NCBI GenBank assembly: GCA_020720045.1
Contig: DYPH01000020.1
Location: 1-36,358 of the forward strand
Length of the DNA: 36,358 bases
Source of the DNA: Sorangium cellulosum
GTDB lineage: Bacteria; Myxococcota_A; Polyangia; Polyangiales; Polyangiaceae
Direction of reading: 5' to 3'
The number at the start of each line of letters is the position of its first letter. Positions within the stretch are counted from its first letter, which is position 1. The translations under genes and the position numbers were made by a program. The notes under the pieces were generated by a model. That model was given only the letters and a program-made list of their open reading frames with translations. It did not search any database and was not told the origin of the DNA. Positions 1-6,294 of the stretch are shown piece by piece.

Positions 1-72
1 CGAACGGACGGTCCCTTGTCTCTGTGGGCCCGCCGTCTCTCGCGACGCCGCTCCCGGCAAATTCGCGGGCGG

Positions 73-522
73 TCACGAACGGACGGGCGCTTGTGGCACC
101 CGAAATACACGATTCCACGGGGGAAAACTCCAGGCCAAGAAGACGACGTTCCTCGAAACGAGGCGGAGCGGAACGTAGAAATCCCGGGAATGGGGTACGT
201 AGCGGAGCGCGAGGTCGAAGAGCAGTCCGGAAAGGAAGAGGCCGATCCCCTCCACGATCAGGTAGCCGGCAAATTGGCGCTTCGGGTCGCCGGTGCCGGC
301 GCGAAATACGAAGTGCCGATTGCCAAAAAAACCAAGAATACCGCCCACAAATAAGGCCGGAAGGTTCGCGTAGTGGGGGTCGACGTGGAGGGCGCTTACA
401 AGCACCGTCAGCGTCGCGACGTCGGCCGCCGTGGCTGCCCCACCGGCGAGCGCCGCACGCAAGACCTTGGATATTCGCCGCTTCCACGGGATCGAACCTG
501 GTTCCGAACCGCCTGCAATCAT
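73..522 (-). CDS. GtrA-family membrane protein
   Basis: Small polytopic inner-membrane protein of 149 residues with four predicted helices (about residues 22-45, 52-70, 84-107 and 116-136) and the GtrA-type signature around residues 62-73, where a glycine-rich helix runs into FGNRHFVF. Members of this family are linked to moving lipid-linked sugars or to cell-surface polysaccharide modification; the substrate cannot be told here. The reading frame stays open upstream to 756, but the ATG at 522 is preferred because AAGGGG lies about six bases upstream and the family starts close to the first helix. No glycosyltransferase is visible next to it; the gene lies at the window edge, so a partner may be just outside. 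It is divergent from the histidine kinase at 690, with an AT-rich intergenic region between them. Confidence 0.8.
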   Translation of the reverse strand: MIAGGSEPGSIPWKRRISKVLRAALAGGAATAADVATLTVLVSALHVDPHYANLPALFVGGILGFFGNRHFVFRAGTGDPKRQFAGYLIVEGIGLFLSGLLFDLALRYVPHSRDFYVPLRLVSRNVVFLAWSFPPWNRVFRVPQAPVRS

Positions 523-689
523 CGACGACCCCTTTTGGGATTCGCGGCCTCGCGACGCCCCCGCAACCGCCCGCCCACCCGATGTATTCCACCGACATCC
601 TCCGAACCGTTTCCGGGATGCCAGCTGTATAATATTGTTTTTATTGCAATATATACGTTCGCGTTTCTGCTTGCCCGTCGCAAAGACCT
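523..689. promoter_or_regulatory. AT-rich divergent promoter region
   Basis: This gap separates the divergent GtrA-like and histidine kinase genes. Positions 626-656 are strikingly AT-rich against the GC-rich surroundings and contain a perfect TATAAT at 628-633. An inverted repeat ATATTG/CAATAT (about 632-652) overlaps it and could be an operator. A TATAAT at 628 would give a leader of about 50 bases for the kinase start at 690. No good -35 box is seen at the right distance, so the promoter call is tentative. Confidence 0.4.
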
Positions 690-1838
690 GTGGCCCCATG
701 CCATACTTACCTCGGGAACGCCCCCACCACTTTCGTGACGAATCCCCCGCTCTCAAATCCCCTCGACGTACGAACCGTCGCCAGCGTGCTCGATGCCGTC
801 GAGCTCGGTGTGGTCGGTCTCGTCGGCGATACGGTCATTTACGCGAATGATCGCGCCCTGTTGTGGCTTGGCGAGGACGGGCAAATCGCTGCGACGAAGC
901 TCCGTGGATGGCTCGCCGACGCCCAAACGGACGCCCCCGAGGTCCCTCCGACGGAAGCGCCCGGCCGCCACTTTCGGGTCGGCGACCGTATCCTTGGTTT
1001 TTCCTGTTTTACGAATGAATCACAGGGTTTTGATGCCGAGCCGACCGAGTGGATTCTGCTCCGGGATATCACCGAGCGCCTGTGGCTTCGGCGCTCGACG
1101 GAATCGCTCGCCCAGGTGAACAACCTCGGATTCATGCTCGCGGGGATCACCCACGAGCTCGGGAATCCGATCAATGCGATCAAGATGGCCGCCTCCGTGT
1201 TGATCGAGCGAAGCGGCCAGCACACTGCCGAAGACCGTGAGGGCTACTTTCGCGAAATCTATGAAGCGGCTCGCCGCATGCAAGACATTGTTCGTCTCAT
1301 GCAGAGTTTCGTCCGCGCGGATGCTCTTCAAATCAGTGAGACCGATGTTCGCGCATCGTGTGTGGCATTCTGTTCGATCATGGACCTCGGCGGCCGCCGT
1401 GGAGTCGTCGTCCGATTTGCCGGCGAAGCTCGCCCCCCGGAAGCGCTCCTCGCCCGGGTCGACCCCGCCGCATTTCGGCAAATCTTGCTGAATTTATTCT
1501 CAAATGCCTTCGACGCCTTCGAGAAGAACCCCGCCCAGGGGTCGAGCGACCGCAGCGTCCCCAACCAAGTAACGCTCGATACCTGGAGCACGCCCGGGAG
1601 AGTCCACGTCTCCGTGACCGACAACGGCTGCGGAATGACGGAGTCCCAATTGGAACGACTGTTTGTTCCCTTCGCATCAACAAAATCTACCGGTACCGGC
1701 TTCGGACTTGTTATCGTGAAGAAGCTCGTAACGCTCATGGGTGGTACCATTGAGGTTTCCGCCAAACACCGGCATGGTACACGTATTGAGCTCGTCTTCC
1801 CTTCGGCCATGATTCGTCCCGACGAACGCAACGCATGA
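690..1838 (+). CDS. PAS-like sensor histidine kinase
   Basis: Cytoplasmic sensor kinase of 382 residues without membrane segments. Residues about 26-130 form a PAS-like sensing region. The phosphoacceptor box AGITHELGNPINAIK places the histidine at residue 155. The N box lies at 265-277 (Asn272), and the ATP-lid glycine motifs are DNGCGM at 311-316 and GTGFGL at 335-340, so all catalytic motifs are present. The stop overlaps the start of the next gene (ATGA at 1835-1838), so kinase and regulator are almost certainly made together and form a two-component pair. There is no clear ribosome site before ATG 690; an in-frame GTG at 735 is a possible alternative that would leave the PAS-like region intact. 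Confidence 0.9.
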   Translation: MAPCHTYLGNAPTTFVTNPPLSNPLDVRTVASVLDAVELGVVGLVGDTVIYANDRALLWLGEDGQIAATKLRGWLADAQTDAPEVPPTEAPGRHFRVGDRILGFSCFTNESQGFDAEPTEWILLRDITERLWLRRSTESLAQVNNLGFMLAGITHELGNPINAIKMAASVLIERSGQHTAEDREGYFREIYEAARRMQDIVRLMQSFVRADALQISETDVRASCVAFCSIMDLGGRRGVVVRFAGEARPPEALLARVDPAAFRQILLNLFSNAFDAFEKNPAQGSSDRSVPNQVTLDTWSTPGRVHVSVTDNGCGMTESQLERLFVPFASTKSTGTGFGLVIVKKLVTLMGGTIEVSAKHRHGTRIELVFPSAMIRPDERNA

Positions 1839-3103
1839 ACACGAACCTATCCGCACCCCCCTCCTCCGAAGCTCCGCGGCGCGTTCTCGTGGTGGACGAC
1901 GAGGCGCTTTTCCTCCGGAGCTTCGTGGAGCGACTCGCCGACGTCGGCGCCCACGAACGATTCGTCGTCCGCGCCGCGTCAAACGGCTACGACGCCCTCG
2001 CGATCCTCGACGCGGAACCGGTCGACGTCCTCGTGACCGACCTGAAAATGCCCGGAATGGACGGCTTTCAGCTCATCGCGGAGGTCCTCAACCGGAAGTT
2101 GCGCGTCCCCGTGATCGCGCTGACGGCAAGTCCTTCTGGCGAGTCGCTCCGCGCTCTCACCCGTTTGGGCGTTTTTTCGTTCCTCCCGAAGCCGGTCGAA
2201 TTCGCTGATGTTCTTCAGCTTGTGCGCGAAGAGCTCGCCGCCCGGAGCGCGCATATCGACGGCATCAACCTCGCCGCATTTCTTCAGCTCCTCGCGATGG
2301 AGAGGACGCACGGCATCGTCACGGTACGCACCGACGAAGTGATCGGTCGAATTCTTGTCTCCGACGGAAACCTGGTCGGCGCCGAAGTCGGCGATATGCA
2401 GGGGATCCCTGCGGCGTTCGCCCTGTTGGCCGCCGGACTTCCGACGATTGAGCTGCGCGAGCACGCGAGCCTCCCGCCTACGAGTCTCTGCCATCCTTTG
2501 ATGGAAATTGTGCTTGAAGCGGTTCGAAAGCAGGACGAGCTTCGACGTACGAAGGCGCCGCCTCCGATGGCGGGCTCTGACGAGCTCGTCTTCGATCTCC
2601 TGCCGAGCGGCCCCCCGCCGCCTTCCGCGAATATGCTGGTGGTCGGGCCGATGCCCCGCCAAACACCGCTCCCCGACGTGACTGAAATTCTCCAGGCAGA
2701 ACCCGTGCCTGCGGGCAAAATTGAGGAAAAATCAATGAATATCGATAAAGCAAACGTGGCGGTTGAAAAGCTTCAGGAATCTCTCGGAGCCGGCCTGATG
2801 GCCGCCGACATCTGGGTCGTCCAGGACGGCATGTCGATCGCGGGACACAACTCCCAGCCGGTCGCCACCGCGCTTTTCAATCGCATGACCAACATGCTCA
2901 ACGACACGCTTTCCGAGTCCGGCTTCCCCAGCCTCGCGAAGTACTACCTCCTCGACCTCGACACCGACAAGCTCGTCATTGTCCTCCCCTGCGGCGAAAT
3001 CCGCGCGGGTATCCTCGTCGATAAGAAGAAGGTTCAGCTCGGAATCATCATCAGCGTCGCTCTTCCGAAGTTCCTCGCGGGCCTCGAAGCAATCGTCGCC
3101 TGA
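1835..3103 (+). CDS. Response regulator: REC + DUF4388 (PATAN) + roadblock-like domain
   Basis: A 422-residue regulator. The receiver spans residues 15-135, with acidic pair Asp21/Asp22, phosphoacceptor Asp69 in VTDLKMPGMDG, Thr97 and Lys119, so it should be phosphorylated by the coupled kinase upstream. Residues about 142-235 match DUF4388/PATAN, a domain common in myxobacterial and cyanobacterial regulators. A Pro-rich linker (240-295) leads to a C-terminal roadblock/LC7-like domain (about 301-420), a fold that regulates small Ras-like GTPases. With mglBA 2 kb away, control of MglA or a similar GTPase is a reasonable inference. There is no DNA-binding domain. An internal ATG at 2735, exactly where the last domain begins, has a good ribosome site and might give the roadblock domain alone. 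Confidence 0.85.
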   Translation: MNTNLSAPPSSEAPRRVLVVDDEALFLRSFVERLADVGAHERFVVRAASNGYDALAILDAEPVDVLVTDLKMPGMDGFQLIAEVLNRKLRVPVIALTASPSGESLRALTRLGVFSFLPKPVEFADVLQLVREELAARSAHIDGINLAAFLQLLAMERTHGIVTVRTDEVIGRILVSDGNLVGAEVGDMQGIPAAFALLAAGLPTIELREHASLPPTSLCHPLMEIVLEAVRKQDELRRTKAPPPMAGSDELVFDLLPSGPPPPSANMLVVGPMPRQTPLPDVTEILQAEPVPAGKIEEKSMNIDKANVAVEKLQESLGAGLMAADIWVVQDGMSIAGHNSQPVATALFNRMTNMLNDTLSESGFPSLAKYYLLDLDTDKLVIVLPCGEIRAGILVDKKKVQLGIIISVALPKFLAGLEAIVA

Positions 3104-3113
3104 TTCCGACGAA

Positions 3114-3154
3114 TCAAACGAAGAAGCGACCCCCTGTGGGTCGCTTTCGTCGTT
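3114..3154. terminator. Intrinsic terminator, probably bidirectional
   Basis: A perfect 9-bp stem (AAGCGACCC at 3124-3132 with GGGTCGCTT at 3138-3146) and 5-base loop follows the REC-PATAN-roadblock gene. Flanking AAACGA/TCGTTT sequences extend the pairing. It sits between convergent transcription units, so it can serve the plus-strand operon and also the minus-strand gene ending at 3161. T-rich flanks are short on both sides. Confidence 0.7.
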
Positions 3155-3160
3155 TGTAGC

Positions 3161-3457
3161 TCAGTGGGGCGGGCGCCCGGCGCGCTCGTCGTCGTCGACC
3201 GAGTTCGCCAGTCCAGCGAGATCGCCGAGGCGCGCCGGGTGGTAGGGCGGGCGCGAGGTAAACGGGGCACGCGCGTCACCGCCGCGGGCCGCGACCAGGC
3301 GCGCACATGTTGCAAGGCATTGCTTTCCTTGGCAAAAACCTGTTCCAAACCCCGTGTAGCGCTTGACCGACTCCAGGTCGCGGTGGCCGCGCGCCATCGC
3401 CTCCTCCAGTTCGTGGAGGGTCACGTCTTCGCAACGGCAGACGAGCACTTTCGGCAT
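3161..3457 (-). CDS. Freestanding BFD-type [2Fe-2S] protein
   Basis: A 98-residue protein whose first 60 residues match the bacterioferritin-associated-ferredoxin-like [2Fe-2S] domain. The four expected cysteines are present as Cys7 and Cys9 (CRCED) and Cys42 and Cys47 (FCQGKQC). In other bacteria this domain is fused to, or encoded next to, FAD-dependent oxidoreductases such as amino-acid or opine dehydrogenases, where it carries electrons. No such enzyme lies nearby. The C-terminal 35 residues are low-complexity and Arg/Pro-rich. The start is nine bases after the stop of the metallo-beta-lactamase-fold gene, so the two probably form an operon. The redox partner is unknown. Confidence 0.8.
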   Translation of the reverse strand: MPKVLVCRCEDVTLHELEEAMARGHRDLESVKRYTGFGTGFCQGKQCLATCARLVAARGGDARAPFTSRPPYHPARLGDLAGLANSVDDDERAGRPPH

Positions 3458-3466
3458 GGACGAACT

Positions 3467-4303
3467 CTACGAAGGCTCGTCGTCAGATGCCAGCACCGAC
3501 CATTGCTCACGATCGTGGCTGGTCACGATGGAGATTCCATGGGTGACGCACGCATCTTCAAACGCGCCTAACGCATCGAGACCGGCTCGGTAGCCGGCGC
3601 GGTCGTGGGCTGTCAGTGCACCATACATGCTTGCGCGCCGCTTCCGGTACTCCCACGCCTGAAATGCCGCGTCGCCGACGTGAAGCAAGCGCCCGTCAAG
3701 GAGGGCGGCCGAGGACGACAGCGTGTGCCCTGGGAGGCCGACCAGGCGGACCCGACCGTCGCCATGCACATCGAAGCCGTCTCGAAGCGCATCGGCGGTC
3801 CCCGTCCAACGCTCCTTCGCGGTCCACGGAACGATGCGCGACCGCGCCCGTGCCAAATGCTCCCGATCTCTCGGATGGTATCCGGGATTCTTCCCCGCTC
3901 GAAACGCTTCATATTCGCGTTCTTCAACGACGAGTTCAGCGTTTGGAAAATCGGAAAAAGCGCCAATGTGATCGAGGTGCAAATGGGTCGCGATGATCGT
4001 CGTCACCTGGCTGGCCGCGATCCCAACTTCGGCGAGCTGCGCAACGATCGCGCGCGTCGTCCTGGGGGTCAGCCCCAGGATCGCCGCCTGGAGGACGCCA
4101 AGTTCCCGATAGGGATCGTCGCAGGTGGCGCTTGCGTAGCCGCAATCGACGAGGGTGACCGCCTCGCCGCGCCGAAGGACGGCGACGGTGGTCGTAATCG
4201 TTGTGCGGCTCCATAGGTCGTCCAGTGGACGCTCGGAGAAGGCAACCGCTGGAATTTCCAGGTGACCGCAGGTGAGCAGGAAAAGGTCGTTCTCGGGGCG
4301 CAA
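3467..4303 (-). CDS. Metallo-beta-lactamase-fold hydrolase
   Basis: A 278-residue MBL-fold enzyme resembling the N-acyl-homoserine-lactonase-like branch. The metal-binding motif THLHLDH gives His107, His109, Asp111 and His112. Further ligands are His193 (PGHT), Asp211 (GDA) and His263 (SHD), so a two-metal site looks complete. The substrate is not predictable. The frame is open far upstream, but that stretch overlaps the 40-residue gene at 4363-4485. The TTG at 4303 fits the family N-terminus (RPENDLFLLTCG). A GTG at 4366, overlapping the upstream stop as GTGA, is an alternative start; it would put an intrinsic terminator inside the coding sequence. Neither start has a good ribosome site. It is followed nine bases later by the [2Fe-2S] gene. 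Confidence 0.8.
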   Translation of the reverse strand: MRPENDLFLLTCGHLEIPAVAFSERPLDDLWSRTTITTTVAVLRRGEAVTLVDCGYASATCDDPYRELGVLQAAILGLTPRTTRAIVAQLAEVGIAASQVTTIIATHLHLDHIGAFSDFPNAELVVEEREYEAFRAGKNPGYHPRDREHLARARSRIVPWTAKERWTGTADALRDGFDVHGDGRVRLVGLPGHTLSSSAALLDGRLLHVGDAAFQAWEYRKRRASMYGALTAHDRAGYRAGLDALGAFEDACVTHGISIVTSHDREQWSVLASDDEPS

Positions 4304-4339
4304 AGAAAAAGCTCGATCGGTCCGAGGACGATCGAGCTT
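4300..4339 (-). terminator. Strong intrinsic terminator after the 40-residue gene
   Basis: On the minus strand a perfect 11-bp stem (AAGCTCGATCG with CGATCGAGCTT; plus-strand arms 4309-4319 and 4329-4339) with a 9-base loop is followed directly by TTTTTCTTT. It lies 24 bases after the stop of the small basic protein gene and right at, or inside, the 5' end of the MBL-fold gene. Confidence 0.85.
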
Positions 4340-4362
4340 CTTCTCCGAGAGCGGCGAAGCGC

Positions 4363-4485
4363 TCACTTGTTCGTCTGGTAGACGCGACCGCGGCGACCGC
4401 GATCCTTCGCCTTGAGCTTCGCGCGGTAACGGCTGCTGGTGTTGCGCTTCGACTTGCGCGGCTTCTTGGAGAGAACGAGGTACAT
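4363..4485 (-). CDS. 40-residue highly basic protein, unknown function
   Basis: A short gene that looks real. ATG 4485 is preceded by GGAGG at a spacing of five bases, and the stop is followed by a strong intrinsic terminator. The product, starting MYLVLSKKPRKSK, has about 15 Lys/Arg among 40 residues and no acidic stretch, cysteine or membrane segment, so binding to RNA, the ribosome or DNA is plausible. The composition recalls small ribosome-associated proteins, but I do not recognise a named family. It is the first gene on this strand, with about 450 bases upstream that hold a palindrome and no other gene. Confidence 0.7.
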   Translation of the reverse strand: MYLVLSKKPRKSKRNTSSRYRAKLKAKDRGRRGRVYQTNK

Positions 4486-4775
4486 GGTGGCCTCCGGTGG
4501 GCGAAAAAGTCGGGGCCGCGGACGGCCCGCGACCGCAGAAGGCGGCACGCGAGTACGGCACGCCCAAAAGGGAAACGCCGACCTAGCATGCGATCGGCGA
4601 TCGGATCAAACGGATCGCGATCCTCCAAGCAGGATCGGCGCTCGACGGGGGCGACCAGCTTCCTAAGGTCTCGCAGAAACGCAGATTTCGTCGTGTTCCC
4701 AAGGGCGTCGCGAGACGGCGGGGGGCCCGCTTCGCATGCTGCCCCGATGCGGATCGCGCCGAGCCTCGCCTTATC

Positions 4776-4790
4776 TGTGCATCATGCACA
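4776..4790. promoter_or_regulatory. Operator-like palindrome
   Basis: A perfect inverted repeat, TGTGCATCATGCACA, with 7-bp arms and one central base. It has no T-tract and is not a terminator. It lies in the gene-free stretch upstream of the 40-residue gene and downstream of mglA, and its half-site TGTGCA also appears in the palindrome TGTGCACA at 6275-6282 upstream of mglB. A dimeric regulator site is possible; the regulator is unknown. Confidence 0.35.
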
Positions 4791-4878
4791 TAGAGCGACG
4801 GTTCGGAACTCCGGTTTGCGCTGTCGTCGAGCCACCATTTCTCTGTTTGAGAAGCCGCCTCCACTGCAAACAGACAAA

Positions 4879-4917
4879 CGAAAAACACCACCTCCGAGGA
4901 GATGGTGTTTTCGTGAA
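4879..4917 (-). terminator. Intrinsic terminator of the mglBA operon
   Basis: Read on the minus strand, AAACACCATCTCC pairs with GGAGGTGGTGTTT (one wobble), with a very short loop, and is followed by TTTTCG. It begins about 15 bases after the mglA stop codon. The A/T-rich flanks on both sides could let it work in either direction. Confidence 0.8.
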
Positions 4918-4931
4918 AAGGAGAGGGGCGG

Positions 4932-5525
4932 TCAGCCGCTCTGGCTCTTCTTGAGCTCCGTCAGAACCAGCTTCGCGACCGCCTTGAGGGTGTCAAAGAC
5001 ACCGACGCCGGTACGCGCAACCCCTTCGAAGTCGGGGACTCCGGTCGGGTTGAGCATCGAACGGAGCTCCTCCACGGTGGCAACGTTCGGAAGGTCCCGC
5101 TTGTTGTACTGGATGACGTACGGGATCTTATCGAGGTTGTATCCCTGCTCGGCGAGGTTCGCCCGCAGGTTTTCCACCGACTCCAAGTTCGCTTCTGCAC
5201 GCTCGATCTGGGAGTCGGCCACGAAGACCACGCCATCGACCCCTTTGAGGATCAGCTTGCGTGAGGCATCGTAGAAGACCTGGCCAGGCACGGTGTAGAG
5301 GTGGAAACGGGTTTTAAAGCCCTTCACCTCGCCGAGCGAGAGCGGCAAGAAGTCGAAAAAAAGCGTACGCTCGGTCTCCGTCGCGAGGGAGATCATTTTC
5401 CCCTTCGCTTCCGGATTTGTACGCTCGTAAATATACTGAAGATTCGTAGTCTTCCCGCAGAGACCCGGCCCGTAATAGACGAGCTTGCAGTTGATCTCGC
5501 GCTGCATGATGTTGATGAAGCTCAT
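4932..5525 (-). CDS. mglA: Ras-like small GTPase MglA
   Basis: A 197-residue cytoplasmic GTPase closely matching Myxococcus xanthus MglA (about 195 residues). It has P-loop GPGLCGKTT at 19-27, the MglA-type switch II motif TVPGQ at 78-82 with Thr78 where most Ras proteins have Asp, and NKRD at 141-144 for guanine specificity. In M. xanthus, GTP-bound MglA marks the leading pole and drives gliding and type IV pilus polarity, and MglB stimulates its GTP hydrolysis. ATG 5525 is chosen because the protein then begins MSFIN as in M. xanthus and GAGG lies upstream; a TTG at 5558 would add 11 residues. It follows mglB by 61 bases and ends in a terminator. Confidence 0.95.
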   Translation of the reverse strand: MSFINIMQREINCKLVYYGPGLCGKTTNLQYIYERTNPEAKGKMISLATETERTLFFDFLPLSLGEVKGFKTRFHLYTVPGQVFYDASRKLILKGVDGVVFVADSQIERAEANLESVENLRANLAEQGYNLDKIPYVIQYNKRDLPNVATVEELRSMLNPTGVPDFEGVARTGVGVFDTLKAVAKLVLTELKKSQSG

Positions 5526-5586
5526 GGCGGCCTCGCGGATCTCATCCGGGTTCGTCAATCACGAACGCGGTATGAGTCGAATCGGG

Positions 5587-6069
5587 TCAATCGTTGAAGA
5601 GGTTATCGATGTCTTCGTCGGTAATCTCCGCGAACGGAGAATCCGCGCCCGGATCCGACACCTTCTTCAAGAGATTCTCGAAGATATGATTGAGCTCTTC
5701 GCTCGCCTTCTTCACGCGGAGTCGCACAAGACCAAGGCTCGAGCGGGAGTCGAAGATCACCACGAGGATGATACGATTTCCCACGAGCTGGATGTGGATG
5801 TTCGCTTTTTCGCCTTCATGGAACTGAGTGGCGAATTCGTTCTCCTTGAGGAGCTTCGCCATTCCGCCCGTTGCGGCGATGTTACCGGCCGTGAGCGAAG
5901 CGAGGCTCGTGGTGTCGACGTTTTCAATGTCGCCACTTGCCGCGATCTGCTGCCCGTTCTTGTCGACGATGAAGACGACCTTGGCGTTCGCGTCACGAAC
6001 CAGGCGATCAACGACCGTCTGGATCTGATTGAACTCCTCTTCGTACATCACCATCTGCGGATTGACCAT
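5587..6069 (-). CDS. mglB: Roadblock/LC7 protein MglB
   Basis: A 160-residue roadblock protein with strong resemblance to M. xanthus MglB (159 residues): VMYEEEF near the start, DANAKVVFIVDKNGQ, TTSLASLTAGN, the FHEGEKANIHIQ stretch and the tail FAEITDEDIDNLF. MglB forms dimers and acts as the GTPase-activating protein for MglA, setting front-rear polarity. ATG 6069 has GGAGG seven bases upstream and gives the family N-terminus; the frame extends further upstream without homology. mglB precedes mglA as in M. xanthus, on the same strand, so they form one operon. Confidence 0.95.
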   Translation of the reverse strand: MVNPQMVMYEEEFNQIQTVVDRLVRDANAKVVFIVDKNGQQIAASGDIENVDTTSLASLTAGNIAATGGMAKLLKENEFATQFHEGEKANIHIQLVGNRIILVVIFDSRSSLGLVRLRVKKASEELNHIFENLLKKVSDPGADSPFAEITDEDIDNLFND

Positions 6070-6294
6070 CTCACTGCCTCCGAAGGGCGTTCGCTCTCGT
6101 GGAGCGCGCGCGATACTTGCAGACTGCACCGGAAGTCCGGTGTCTCGGCGCGCGGGATGTAGGTCCTTCGCGACCGAGCCGGAACTCGGGGCTCCGTCTT
6201 GGGAGCAACGTTGTATCCGACGCGTTCGGCGCGGTGCAAGCACGGGAATCCAGACGCCGAAAATGGGTCCGACATGTGCACACGCCGATGAAAT
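6070..6294 (-). promoter_or_regulatory. Upstream region of mglBA
   Basis: The 225 bases between the end of the frameshifted M20 gene and mglB hold no gene. They contain the ribosome site GGAGG and an 8-bp palindrome TGTGCACA at 6275-6282. A weak promoter-like pair (TTGCAC, then TACAAC after about 18 bases, minus strand) lies near 6190-6235. The mglBA promoter is expected here, but the box assignment is uncertain. Confidence 0.35.

Larger units (their letters stand above)
4486..4931. other. Intergenic region between mglA and the 40-residue gene
   Basis: No credible gene is seen in these 446 bases. The short frames on both strands lack ribosome sites and look like GC-rich noise. The region contains the ribosome site for the small basic protein (GGAGG at 4491-4495 on the minus strand), an operator-like palindrome at 4776-4790, and the mglA terminator at 4879-4917. 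The promoter for the small gene should lie here, but no convincing -35/-10 pair was found. Confidence 0.5.

Noticed and set aside
1-93. Imperfect 18-bp direct repeat (1-18 and 76-93)
   Set aside because: Two mismatches in GC-rich sequence at the window edge, partly in the GtrA-like stop region; too weak to call an attachment site.
24-632. Plus-strand open frames across the GtrA-like gene
   Set aside because: Arg/Pro-rich translations with no domain pattern or ribosome site; opposite a gene with four clear membrane helices.
3156-3171. TAGCTCAGTGG-like stretch resembling the D-arm box of a tRNA
   Set aside because: There is no T-arm GGTTCGA box, no acceptor pairing and no anticodon stem at the right distances; the bases overlap the stop codon of the [2Fe-2S] gene. 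Coincidence.
4583-4891. 102-residue minus-strand frame in the mglA/small-protein gap
   Set aside because: It runs through the mglA terminator and palindrome, has no ribosome site and has no recognisable pattern.
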